From Deltaproteobacteria bacterium (GTDB taxonomy: Bacteria > Desulfobacterota > Dissulfuribacteria > Dissulfuribacterales > UBA3076): a DNA stretch of 9,096 nucleotides. The notes under the pieces were generated by a model. It searched no databases and had not been told where the DNA came from. It saw only the letters and a list, made by a program, of their open reading frames with translations. The translations under genes and the position numbers were made by a program. Below are positions 1-7,082 of this stretch, piece after piece. Within the stretch, counting starts at the first letter, position 1; each line of letters starts with the position of its first letter. The stretch lies in assembly GCA_027004315.1 (NCBI GenBank), contig JALTHV010000205.1, forward strand, positions 1 through 9,096, written 5' to 3'.

Positions 1-401
1 TGATAGATGGCATGTAGAGGTTCAAGACCTTGGGGCGTACCCGGGATGACAATAGGGGCCAATGTAGGGATCTCCCACATCCATTTGAGCAGTTCCGGGT
101 TCAAGAGAGGCATATCGCATCCCAACAAGAGTACCCTTTCTGCCTTTGCATGATAGAGTGCGCTTTGGAGCCCGGCCATGGGACCCTCCCCCGACACGAT
201 ATCCGGATAGACCGGGAGCCCTAAAGAGGAGTACGGCCCGGCGTCTTTGGCGATAATGATGACTTCCTGGCAGACTTCTTTAGCGGCCTGTACTACAGCG
301 TCTATGACGCGGCAGGCAAACCAGGGTGCTAGGGCCTTGTTGCTGCCAAATCTCTGGCTTTTCCCTCCTGCCAGGATGGCAGCCGAACGGATAAGAGTCA
401 T
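1..401 (-). CDS. mobA: Molybdenum cofactor guanylyltransferase (MobA-like), 3' end cut by window edge
   Basis: The minus-strand frame starts at ATG 401-399 and stays open for 133 codons to the window edge; the family is usually about 190-200 aa, so roughly the last third is missing. Visible motifs are the nucleotidyltransferase signature LAGGKSQRFGSNKAL (residues 10-24), the SGEGPMAGLQSAL segment (70-82), the metal-binding aspartate in GCDMP (D96), and PQGLEPLHAIY (123-133), which is typical of MobA. MobA proteins transfer GMP from GTP to molybdopterin in the cytoplasm, giving the guanine dinucleotide cofactor used by DMSO-reductase-family enzymes such as formate dehydrogenases. No other in-frame start lies between this ATG and the upstream stop, and the ribosome binding site is weak. 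It is divergent from aprBA. A related NTP-transferase (MocA-like) is less likely because of the EPLHAIY motif. Confidence 0.88.
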   Translation of the reverse strand, partial: MTLIRSAAILAGGKSQRFGSNKALAPWFACRVIDAVVQAAKEVCQEVIIIAKDAGPYSSLGLPVYPDIVSGEGPMAGLQSALYHAKAERVLLLGCDMPLLNPELLKWMWEIPTLAPIVIPGTPQGLEPLHAIY

Positions 402-811
402 TTGATAAAATCTTATTTTAGGATTTTTGTATGGTAATCACTTTTATTAATATAACAGGGACTCAAAATTAAGGAAGCTCAATACTTTCTCCTTGACAAT
501 TTTCTTTAGTGTCTATATATAGAATCCTAGAGATACTGAGTGGGGGTTCAGTATTGATTTCAAAGAGAGATTGGGGCCTTTAGGGGTCTATGATAGCTAC
601 TATGGGCCGTTTGCAGAATTTAAGGTCTTGTCTGGTTTTGATGTGTGCAGAAGGGATGGAGACTGGGTTTTGCAAATTGCTTGTAATAAAATAATAAATG
701 GATATTTCTGAAGGGAGGTGCGTAGACCAAGAGAAAATAAATGCAGTGACCATGTAATAAAATTTAGAGTTATCAATTTTTACTACAAAGAGAATTTCAG
801 GAGGTATTATT
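402..811. other. Divergent mobA / aprBA intergenic region with long aprB leader
   Basis: This 410-bp stretch holds no convincing gene. It is AT-rich near both ends, contains the aprBA promoter at 493-521, and must also hold a mobA promoter on the other strand that I could not place. The presumed leader (about 528-811) shows no long hairpin or terminator to the eye. An orphan GGGAGG at 713-718 and a possible 19-codon ORF at 698-757 are too weak to call as a leader peptide. Confidence 0.5.
493..521 (+). promoter_or_regulatory. Probable sigma-70-type promoter of aprBA
   Basis: A perfect -35 hexamer TTGACA (493-498) is followed by a 17-nt spacer and TATATA (516-521), which matches four of six -10 positions. 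The expected transcription start is near 528, which gives an untranslated leader of about 280 nt before aprB. The -35 box and spacer are close to ideal, but no experiment supports the site and the leader is unusually long. Confidence 0.55.
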
Positions 812-1255
812 ATGCCAAGCTATGTCAACCCGGAGAAATGTGACGGTTGCAAAGGCGGGGAGAAGACAGCATGTATGTATATCTGCCCCAATGATCTTAT
901 GGTGCTTGATCCGAATGTGATGAAGGCCTATAATCAAGAGCCAGACCAGTGCTGGGAGTGTTATAACTGCGTAAAGATATGCCCACAGGGTGCCATTGAG
1001 GTCCGCCACTATGCTGATATCTGCCCAATGGGTGGTTATGTCCAGCCAATGCGCAGTTCTGATTCTATTATGTGGACCGTTAAATTCCGCAATGGCAATA
1101 TAAAGCGCTTCAAGTATCCTATTCGGACTACTCCTGAGGGTTCTATTAAGCCATATGAAGGAGAAGCGAGTCCAGGTGCAGACCAATTAGACAATGAGGT
1201 GCTCTTTACAGAAAACGCGGGTAGGGCCACTTGTACGCCTTCTAATCCCGTCTAG
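812..1255 (+). CDS. aprB: Dissimilatory adenylylsulfate reductase, beta (ferredoxin) subunit AprB
   Basis: AprB is the iron-sulfur subunit of cytoplasmic APS reductase and relays electrons between the Qmo complex and the FAD of AprA. The 147-aa length fits the family. Two [4Fe-4S] sites are visible: C10, C13, C21 and C25 (the widened spacing typical of AprB), and C47, C50, C53 and C57, the last of each set followed by Pro. W48, directly after C47, matches the conserved tryptophan (TrpB48 in the Archaeoglobus enzyme) placed between the nearer cluster and the FAD. The C-terminal half (about 75-147) has no cluster and corresponds to the sheet and tail that wrap around AprA; one Cys (C141) sits near the end. 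The start is set by AGGAGG at 799-804, seven nt upstream. aprA follows 55 bp downstream with its own ribosome site. Confidence 0.97.
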   Translation: MPSYVNPEKCDGCKGGEKTACMYICPNDLMVLDPNVMKAYNQEPDQCWECYNCVKICPQGAIEVRHYADICPMGGYVQPMRSSDSIMWTVKFRNGNIKRFKYPIRTTPEGSIKPYEGEASPGADQLDNEVLFTENAGRATCTPSNPV

Positions 1256-1310
1256 TATCCGTAGGTAATAGAGAACAAGAAAGATTTCTAAAATAAGGAG
1301 GATTTAAGAT

Positions 1311-3302
1311 ATGGCTCTCAGAAATAAACCGACATGGGAACTCTTGGCCGAGCCGGATCTGTCCAAGGTCCCTGTTGAAGAGTTGGAATATGACGCCATA
1401 ATAGTTGGTGGCGGTATGGCTGCCTGTGGAGCGGCCTTTGAGATAGGTAAGTGGATGCCAGATGGCGCAAAGGTTGCCCTTATAGACAAGGCCGCTGTAG
1501 AGCGTTCAGGTGCAGTCGCCATGGGTCTTTCCGCCATCAATACCTATATCGGTGATGAAAATACTCCTGCTGATTATGTCAAAATGGTCCGTAATGACCT
1601 TATGGGTATTGTCCGTGAGGACCTCATCTTTGATACCGGCCGCCACGTGGATGATTCTGTAATCCACTTTGAGAAATGGGGCCTTCCTCTCTGGAAACAG
1701 AAGGGCAGTGAAGGAAAGAGTCTTACCGAGGGTGGTAAGCCTGTCCATGAAGGCAGGTGGCAGATCATGATCAATGGTGAGTCCTACAAGTGTATCGTGG
1801 CAGAGGCTGCCAAAAATGCCTTGGAGGAAAAGGGCTATGACCTCTATGAGCGTGTCTTTATCGTAAAGCTCCTATTGGATGCCAATAAGCCCAATACCAT
1901 TGCAGGTGCAGTCGGCTTTAGTACGCGTGAAAACAAGTTATATGTCTTCAAGGCCAAGGCCATGATAGTGGCATGTGGCGGTGCAGTGAACATCTTCCGT
2001 CCACACTCCACTGATGAAGGAAAGGGCCGTTGCTGGTATCCGGTCTGGAATGCTGGTTCCACTTATGCCATGTGTGCACAGGTAGGTGCAGAGATGACCA
2101 CGATGGAGAACCGTTTTACTCCTTCTCGTTATAAAGATGGCTATGGCCCAGTGGGTGCATGGTTCCTCCTCTTTAAGAGTAATGTAACTAATGGTCTGGG
2201 TGAAGAGTATGTCAAGACCGAGGCCTGTAAAAAGGAGCTTGAGAAATATGCTCCCTATGGCACTGCTGAGGTTACACCTACGTGTCTGCGTAACCACCTT
2301 ATGCTCTTTGAGATGAAGGAAGGCCGTGGTCCTATTCAAATGAATACTCCTAAGGCAATCAAGAATTTCTTGGATGATGCAAAGGCCCAGGGCATGGATG
2401 ATAAGGCCCTCAAGAAGTACTGGAAGCAGCTCGAGAGTGAGGTATGGGAAGACTTCCTGGATATGACATGTGGTCAGGCAGGGCTTTGGGCCTCAATGAA
2501 CATAGCACCTGAGGAGAGGCCATCAGAGATCATGCCTACAGAGCCTTATATGCTCGGTTCTCATGCCGGTGCCTGCGGTTGCTGGTGCAGTGGCCCGAAT
2601 GAGGACTGGGTCCCTGATGACTACAAATGGGGTTATAACCTCATGACCACTGTAAATGGCCTGTTCACTGCAGGTGACGGTGTGGGTGCCTCTGGTCATA
2701 AGTTCTCTTCTGGTTCACATGCAGAGGGTCGTATTGCTGCAAAGTCCATGGCACGCTATGTCAGGGACAATAAAGACTTTACGCCTACGCTGAAACAGAC
2801 TGCAGAGGAACTCAAGGCAGAGATCTACAAACCAGTCGTAACGTACTATGAGAACCATGAGAAGACCACTGATGATATGGTAAATCCCAACTATATCAAA
2901 CCCCGTCACCTTATGGAGCGCCTCATGAAGTATATGGATGAGTATGCTGGAGGCTGGACTAACTACTATACGACCAGTGGTAAATTGCTTGAAATCGCTG
3001 CACAACATCTCAAGTATCTCAAAGAGGATTCTGAGAAGATGGCGGCCAGCGGTCTCCATGAGCTCCTCCGTGCATGGGAGAATTATCACAGGATCTTTGT
3101 AGCAGAAAACCATGTAAAGCATCTCCAGTTCCGTGAAGAGAGCCGTTATCCTGGCTTCTACTATCGTGCAGACTTTCCTCAGACAGATGTCAAGACTGAA
3201 GAAGAGGGAGGCTGGTTCTGCTTTGTGAACTCAAAATACGATCCAGAGACAGGGGAATGGACTATGATGAAAAAGCATGTCCATAAGATCATTCCGGACT
3301 AA
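1311..3302 (+). CDS. aprA: Dissimilatory adenylylsulfate reductase, alpha (FAD) subunit AprA
   Basis: AprA is the catalytic flavoprotein that interconverts APS with sulfite and AMP, using electrons from AprB in the cytoplasm. At 663 aa it is full length for bacterial AprA. It belongs to the fumarate reductase/succinate dehydrogenase flavoprotein fold. Visible parts are the N-terminal dinucleotide-binding motif IIVGGGMAACGAA (about 30-42), LIDKAAVERSGAVAMGLSAI (57-76), the active-site region FTPSRYKDGYGPVGAWF (269-285) with its conserved arginine, H418 in GSHAGACGCWC (416-426), corresponding to the catalytic histidine region, and the FAD-binding segment GLFTAGDGVGASGHKFSSGS (450-469). The C-terminal part (about 485-663) is the helical domain. 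The start is set by AAGGAGG (1295-1301), nine nt upstream. An intrinsic terminator lies 51 bp after the stop, so aprBA is probably a two-gene unit. The catalytic direction cannot be told from the sequence. Confidence 0.98.
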   Translation: MALRNKPTWELLAEPDLSKVPVEELEYDAIIVGGGMAACGAAFEIGKWMPDGAKVALIDKAAVERSGAVAMGLSAINTYIGDENTPADYVKMVRNDLMGIVREDLIFDTGRHVDDSVIHFEKWGLPLWKQKGSEGKSLTEGGKPVHEGRWQIMINGESYKCIVAEAAKNALEEKGYDLYERVFIVKLLLDANKPNTIAGAVGFSTRENKLYVFKAKAMIVACGGAVNIFRPHSTDEGKGRCWYPVWNAGSTYAMCAQVGAEMTTMENRFTPSRYKDGYGPVGAWFLLFKSNVTNGLGEEYVKTEACKKELEKYAPYGTAEVTPTCLRNHLMLFEMKEGRGPIQMNTPKAIKNFLDDAKAQGMDDKALKKYWKQLESEVWEDFLDMTCGQAGLWASMNIAPEERPSEIMPTEPYMLGSHAGACGCWCSGPNEDWVPDDYKWGYNLMTTVNGLFTAGDGVGASGHKFSSGSHAEGRIAAKSMARYVRDNKDFTPTLKQTAEELKAEIYKPVVTYYENHEKTTDDMVNPNYIKPRHLMERLMKYMDEYAGGWTNYYTTSGKLLEIAAQHLKYLKEDSEKMAASGLHELLRAWENYHRIFVAENHVKHLQFREESRYPGFYYRADFPQTDVKTEEEGGWFCFVNSKYDPETGEWTMMKKHVHKIIPD

Positions 3303-3353
3303 TTAAATAATTTAAGGGATGGTCGAGTTGATCTAGAACCTAGCAATATATGT

Positions 3354-3388
3354 CCAGGTGTCGAGATATTGGCACCTGGCATTTTTTT
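3354..3388 (+). terminator. Intrinsic terminator after aprA
   Basis: CCAGGTG (3354-3360) pairs perfectly with CACCTGG (3373-3379). The stem extends inward by a U-G and a C-G pair, leaving an eight-nt loop (3363-3370). Seven T residues follow at 3382-3388. This is a standard Rho-independent terminator placed 51 bp after the aprA stop. It indicates that most aprBA transcripts end before qmoA. Confidence 0.85.
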
Positions 3389-3438
3389 AAATTATAGATT
3401 ATAGATAAAAATAGAGTAATGGTGTGACGGATGGTGTT

Positions 3439-3466
3439 TTGTGATGGGCAGTTCCTAATTCTTAAT
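3439..3466 (+). promoter_or_regulatory. Weak candidate promoter for qmoABC
   Basis: TTGTGA (3439-3444, four of six -35 matches), a 16-nt spacer, and CTTAAT (3461-3466, four of six -10 matches) lie between the aprA terminator and qmoA. Position and spacing are acceptable but the hexamers are poor. Some promoter is expected here because of the terminator upstream, unless qmo is read by readthrough. Low confidence in the exact site. Confidence 0.22.
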
Positions 3467-3499
3467 TTAGAGTTTATGTCTTAAGGAAGGAGCGGGTAA

Positions 3500-4747
3500 A
3501 TGAGCGGAAGTATACTTGTAGTAGGAGGTGGCTTTAGTGGCGTTACGGCTGCAGTTGAAGCCGCTGAAATGGGATATAACGTCTATATAGTGGAAAAAGA
3601 GAGTTATCTGGGAGGAAGGGTAGCCCAGCTCAACAAATATTTTCCTAAGCTGTGTCCTCCTACGTGTGGGTTGGAGATAAACTTTAGACGGATCAAGACG
3701 AACCCAAAAATTACTTTCTATACCATGACAGAGGTAGAGTCTGTATCTGGAGGGCCAGGGAATTTTAGTGTGCAGATAAAGGTGAACCCGAGATATACCA
3801 CTCCACAGTGCAATAACTGTGTATCTGGGGCCGAGGCAGTCACAACTGAGGTCCCAAATGAGTTTAATTTTGGCATGGATATGCGTAAGCCTCTCTATAT
3901 GCCCAATCCGATGGCCTTTCCCAATCAGTGTGTCTTGGATGCCTCTGCGGTCTCTTCAGGTGATGGCGAGAAGATCAAGGCAGCCATGCCCTCTGGCCAT
4001 ATAGACCTCGATCAAAAACCAGAGATCCTGAATCTCAATGTAGGGGCCATTATTATGGCTACTGGCTGGAATCCCTATGATGCCACAAAGATAGACAATC
4101 TGTGTTTTGGGAAATATGAAAATATCGTCACTAATATGATGGTGGAGCGTATGGCCTCTCCTTCAGGGCCTACGGGTGGAAAGATTGTGAGGCCTTCTGA
4201 TAAGGAAGAGCCCAAGACAGTAGGCTTTGTCCAGTGTGCAGGTTCGAGGGATGAAAATCATCTGAACTACTGCTCATATATCTGCTGTATGGCCACACTG
4301 AAACAGGCACTTTATCTGAGAGAGCAGTCGGAAGATGTCGAGGTCTATGTATTTTATATCGATATCCGTTCTCCAGGAGAGAGGTATGAAAAATTTTATA
4401 AAAGGGTCAAAGGGGACGCAAAGGTCCACTTCATTAAAGGTAAGGTAGCCGAGGTAAGAGGGGGATCTAGTCCTGGAGGTGTTGTTTTGGTGGCAGAAGA
4501 CACGATCGGTGGTGGAAAGATCGAGAAGGAAGTAGATCTTGCAGTACTGGCTACAGGGATGCAGCCAACAGGGGCCACAGTACAGATCCCAGGGATCGAA
4601 TATAATTCTGATGGTTTTGTGGTACCTAAGGAGGGCATTATTCCATGTGGCTGTGCCAAGCGGCCTATTGACGTGGTTTCATCCGCCCAAAGTGCAACTG
4701 CTGCGGCGCTGAAGGCCGTGCAGACGTTAGTAAGGAGGGCAGGCTGA
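3500..4747 (+). CDS. qmoA: QmoA, HdrA-like FAD subunit of the quinone-interacting membrane-bound oxidoreductase
   Basis: QmoA is a soluble HdrA-like flavoprotein of the Qmo complex, which links menaquinone and APS reductase. It has 415 aa, near the usual length. The FAD-binding motif is LVVGGGFSGVTAAVEAAEMG (6-25), with LGGRVAQLNKYFPKLCPPTC (37-56) after it. Around 95-145, where HdrA proteins carry a two-cluster ferredoxin module, only CNNC (104-107) and the following VPNEFNFGMDMRKPLY segment remain. C246, C258, C262 and C263, in the QCAGSRD...YCSYICC region, form the quartet that in HdrA ligates a [4Fe-4S] cluster in the thioredoxin-reductase-like domain. A second dinucleotide-type motif, LAVLATGMQP (347-356), and the C-terminal IPCGCAKRPIDVV (381-393) are typical of HdrA/QmoA. 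GGAAGGAG at 3485-3492 sets the start, seven nt upstream. The stop overlaps the qmoB start by one base. Confidence 0.95.
   Translation: MSGSILVVGGGFSGVTAAVEAAEMGYNVYIVEKESYLGGRVAQLNKYFPKLCPPTCGLEINFRRIKTNPKITFYTMTEVESVSGGPGNFSVQIKVNPRYTTPQCNNCVSGAEAVTTEVPNEFNFGMDMRKPLYMPNPMAFPNQCVLDASAVSSGDGEKIKAAMPSGHIDLDQKPEILNLNVGAIIMATGWNPYDATKIDNLCFGKYENIVTNMMVERMASPSGPTGGKIVRPSDKEEPKTVGFVQCAGSRDENHLNYCSYICCMATLKQALYLREQSEDVEVYVFYIDIRSPGERYEKFYKRVKGDAKVHFIKGKVAEVRGGSSPGGVVLVAEDTIGGGKIEKEVDLAVLATGMQPTGATVQIPGIEYNSDGFVVPKEGIIPCGCAKRPIDVVSSAQSATAAALKAVQTLVRRAG
4733..4738 (+). promoter_or_regulatory. Ribosome binding site of qmoB inside the qmoA end
   Basis: AGGAGG lies within the last codons of qmoA, eight nt before the qmoB ATG at 4747. 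The qmoA stop TGA and the qmoB ATG share one base (TGATG), so the two genes are translationally coupled and the start choice is firm. Confidence 0.8.
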
Positions 4748-7068
4748 TGTCGAAAAAAGTAGGACTTTATATATACACGGGAGATGGTATTGCTGAGGCC
4801 TTAGATATTGACGATCTTGTAAAATTGGCCACTGATGACCTTGGTCTTGAGATAGTTCGTACACATTCCGATCTGTATTCACCTGAGGGAATTGCCATGG
4901 TGAAACAGGATGTAGAAAAAGAAGGGGTAGATGGAGTTGTGCTGGCCGGGATTTCTCCAAGGTATGTGTATAGGGCCTTTGATTTTCCTGGTGTAGTAGT
5001 AGAGAACGTGAGTCTTCGTGAGATGGTTGTATGGAGTCACCAAGTCAATCCTGATGACGAGAATGCAGATAAGATGAAAGAACACGTACAGGAACTGGCT
5101 GAGGACTACATACGTATGGGCGTAGTCAAGGTGCAAAAGAACGAGTCTACAGAGCCCTTTAAGATGGAGCAGGTCAATCAGCGTCTCCTTATTATTGGTG
5201 GTGGAGTAACTGGAATGACTGCTGCTCTTGAGGCGGCCGAGGCAGGCTATGAGAGCCTCGTGGTAGAGCGTGAATCTGAACTTGGAGGTTGGGCTGCAAA
5301 GCTCAGAAAACAGGTCCCGATTGGGCCTGACTATTCTTGTCTCGTCAGTCCAATAGCCCAAGATCTCATTAATAAGGTCAAGGCCAATGATAAGATAGTG
5401 GTCAAGACAAATAGCGAGATTGCCCGAATTGCCCAATTTCCTGGAGAATACAGGGTAAGTCTGAAAGAGACAGGGAGCAAGAGTGAGTGGGATGCCCCTG
5501 TTCCTCTGACAGATGAAGAAAAGCTTGACGAAAAGGGCAATGAGCTATCGGCTGAGGACCAAAAGAAGATATATGATGAGAAGAACGAGGGACGCAGGCA
5601 CTATATGGACGAAGATCCCAATGCAGAGATATGCGGGGCGGTTGTCCTGGCATCTGGTTGGAAGCCATATAAGCCGGCAGACGATGAATTTCCACACCTG
5701 GCCTGGGGCGATCCTGATGTCATAACCAACTGTCAGTTGGAAGAAATTGCAAAGAAGGGCAAGATTGTACGCCCCTCTGATGGCAGAGAGGTCAAGTCTA
5801 TAGCCTTTATCCAGAGTCCAGGGGGTTCTAAGGATGATTCTGATTTTCCCTATGCCTCGGCAGTAACAAGCCTCGTGTCACTGAAGCAGGCCAAATATCT
5901 CCGTGAGGATCAACCAAAAGATGGCCGTTCGTATATCTTCTACGAACACATGCGTACACCAGGCCAATATGAGTATTTCTATAAGGGCCTTCAGGATGAT
6001 CCTGGAATCTTTCTCTCTAAGGGGGATGTCACCAAGGTAGAGAAAAACAGTTCAGGTGGTCTGACAGTAAATGTGGATAATACCCTGATTGGTGGAAGTA
6101 TCTCTGTAGAGGTAGACCTTGTGGTGCTTGCTACTGGAATGGTTCCTACTACTAGGGATGATGCAGTTGTAAATCTGGCATACAGGCAGGGTCCTGCCTT
6201 TAGGGATCTGGACCTCTTTGGGGGCTACTGCGATTCTAACTTCATCTGTTTTCCGTATGAGACGAGGCGGACAGGGATCTATGCAGCAGGTGGGGTCCGG
6301 AGGTCCATGACTATAGAAGAGTCAATGGAAGATGCTGCAGGTGCTACCTTAAAGGCCATACAGTGCCTCAAGGCGGCTGAAGAGGGTCATGCAGTCCATC
6401 CACGTACGTGGGATTTTGACTACCCGCATTTCTACTTCCAGCGCTGTACCCAGTGTAAACGCTGTACAGAAGAGTGTCCTTTTGGTGCCCTGGATGACGA
6501 TGAGAAGGGGACTCCAAAGCTTAACCCGTCCAGGTGCCGCCGTTGTGGTACGTGTATGGGTGCCTGTCCAGAACGTATCATTAGCTTTAATGACTACAGC
6601 ATCGATATGGTAGGCTCGATGGTCAAGGCCATTGAGGTGCCTGACGACGATGAAGATAAGCTGCGTCTGCTCATCTTTGCCTGTGAAAACGATGCATATC
6701 CGGCCCTTGATATGGCGGCAAGAAAGGGTCTCTCCTGGACACCGCTGGCCAGGATTATTCCGGTTCGGTGTCTTGGCTCGGTCAATGTGGCATGGGTCAA
6801 AGATGCCATGTCCAGTGGGATAGATGGGGCATTGCTCCTAGGCTGTAAATTTGGTGACGATTATCAGTGCCACTTTGTGAAAGGCAGTGAGCTCTCAAAG
6901 ACACGAATGGGGAATGTCGCCGAGTCGCTCAACTCTCTGGGGATTGAGGCAGAGCGGGTAAAGATGGAGCAGGTCGCTATCGATGACTATAAACGTATTC
7001 CAGAGATCATAAATGGTTTTATGGATGAGATCTTTGAATTGGGACCGAATCCATTTAAAGGCTTTTAG
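4747..7068 (+). CDS. qmoB: QmoB, HdrA-like FAD / ferredoxin / MvhD-like subunit of the Qmo complex
   Basis: QmoB is the second HdrA-like flavoprotein of the Qmo complex and carries extra electron-transfer modules; 773 aa fits the family. Domains in order: an N-terminal HdrA-type domain (about 1-135); an FAD/thioredoxin-reductase-like domain with LLIIGGGVTGMTAALEAAEA (147-166), LGGWAAKL (179-186) and LVVLATGMVP (458-467); a two-[4Fe-4S] ferredoxin domain (C567, C570, C573, C577 and C597, C600, C603, C607); and a C-terminal MvhD-like domain (about 638-773) with candidate iron-sulfur cysteines C646, C675, C700 and C708. Oddities: residues 1-135 contain no cysteine at all; the four positions matching the QmoA cluster quartet are S357, A370, T374 and S375; and a highly charged insert occupies about 242-290. 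Whether this is usual for QmoB I cannot verify here. Coupled to qmoA by one-base overlap; qmoC follows after 14 bp. Confidence 0.95.
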   Translation: MSKKVGLYIYTGDGIAEALDIDDLVKLATDDLGLEIVRTHSDLYSPEGIAMVKQDVEKEGVDGVVLAGISPRYVYRAFDFPGVVVENVSLREMVVWSHQVNPDDENADKMKEHVQELAEDYIRMGVVKVQKNESTEPFKMEQVNQRLLIIGGGVTGMTAALEAAEAGYESLVVERESELGGWAAKLRKQVPIGPDYSCLVSPIAQDLINKVKANDKIVVKTNSEIARIAQFPGEYRVSLKETGSKSEWDAPVPLTDEEKLDEKGNELSAEDQKKIYDEKNEGRRHYMDEDPNAEICGAVVLASGWKPYKPADDEFPHLAWGDPDVITNCQLEEIAKKGKIVRPSDGREVKSIAFIQSPGGSKDDSDFPYASAVTSLVSLKQAKYLREDQPKDGRSYIFYEHMRTPGQYEYFYKGLQDDPGIFLSKGDVTKVEKNSSGGLTVNVDNTLIGGSISVEVDLVVLATGMVPTTRDDAVVNLAYRQGPAFRDLDLFGGYCDSNFICFPYETRRTGIYAAGGVRRSMTIEESMEDAAGATLKAIQCLKAAEEGHAVHPRTWDFDYPHFYFQRCTQCKRCTEECPFGALDDDEKGTPKLNPSRCRRCGTCMGACPERIISFNDYSIDMVGSMVKAIEVPDDDEDKLRLLIFACENDAYPALDMAARKGLSWTPLARIIPVRCLGSVNVAWVKDAMSSGIDGALLLGCKFGDDYQCHFVKGSELSKTRMGNVAESLNSLGIEAERVKMEQVAIDDYKRIPEIINGFMDEIFELGPNPFKGF

Positions 7069-7074
7069 GGGAGG
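7069..7074 (+). promoter_or_regulatory. Ribosome binding site of qmoC, abutting the qmoB stop
   Basis: GGGAGG starts directly after the qmoB TAG (7066-7068) and lies eight nt before the qmoC ATG at 7083. The short 14-bp gap supports one transcript and coupled translation of qmoB and qmoC. Confidence 0.75.
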
Positions 7075-7082
7075 TACTGATT

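Noticed and set aside
30..224. Plus-strand 64-aa ORF at the window start
   Set aside because: It lies opposite the clear MobA reading frame and shows no recognisable family.
591..604. Imperfect palindrome around TAGCTA in the aprBA leader
   Set aside because: Only the central six bases pair perfectly; a G-T and an A-C opposition interrupt the arms, so it is not supported as an operator.
670..699. Possible second promoter for aprBA (TTGCAA with an AT-rich -10 region)
   Set aside because: No -10 match better than three of six at acceptable spacing; much weaker than the site at 493-521.
698..757. 19-codon ORF in the aprBA leader, possible leader peptide
   Set aside because: No ribosome site precedes its ATG and the peptide has no run of regulatory codons; chance ORF is the simplest reading.
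3391..3405. Short tandem ATTATAG repeat after the aprA terminator
   Set aside because: Two copies of a 7-bp AT-rich unit are expected by chance in such sequence.
4879..5436. Antisense 185-aa ORF inside qmoB, and other long antisense ORFs across aprA and qmoB
   Set aside because: Shadow frames of conserved genes; no ribosome site or family resemblance, and compositions typical of antisense translation.
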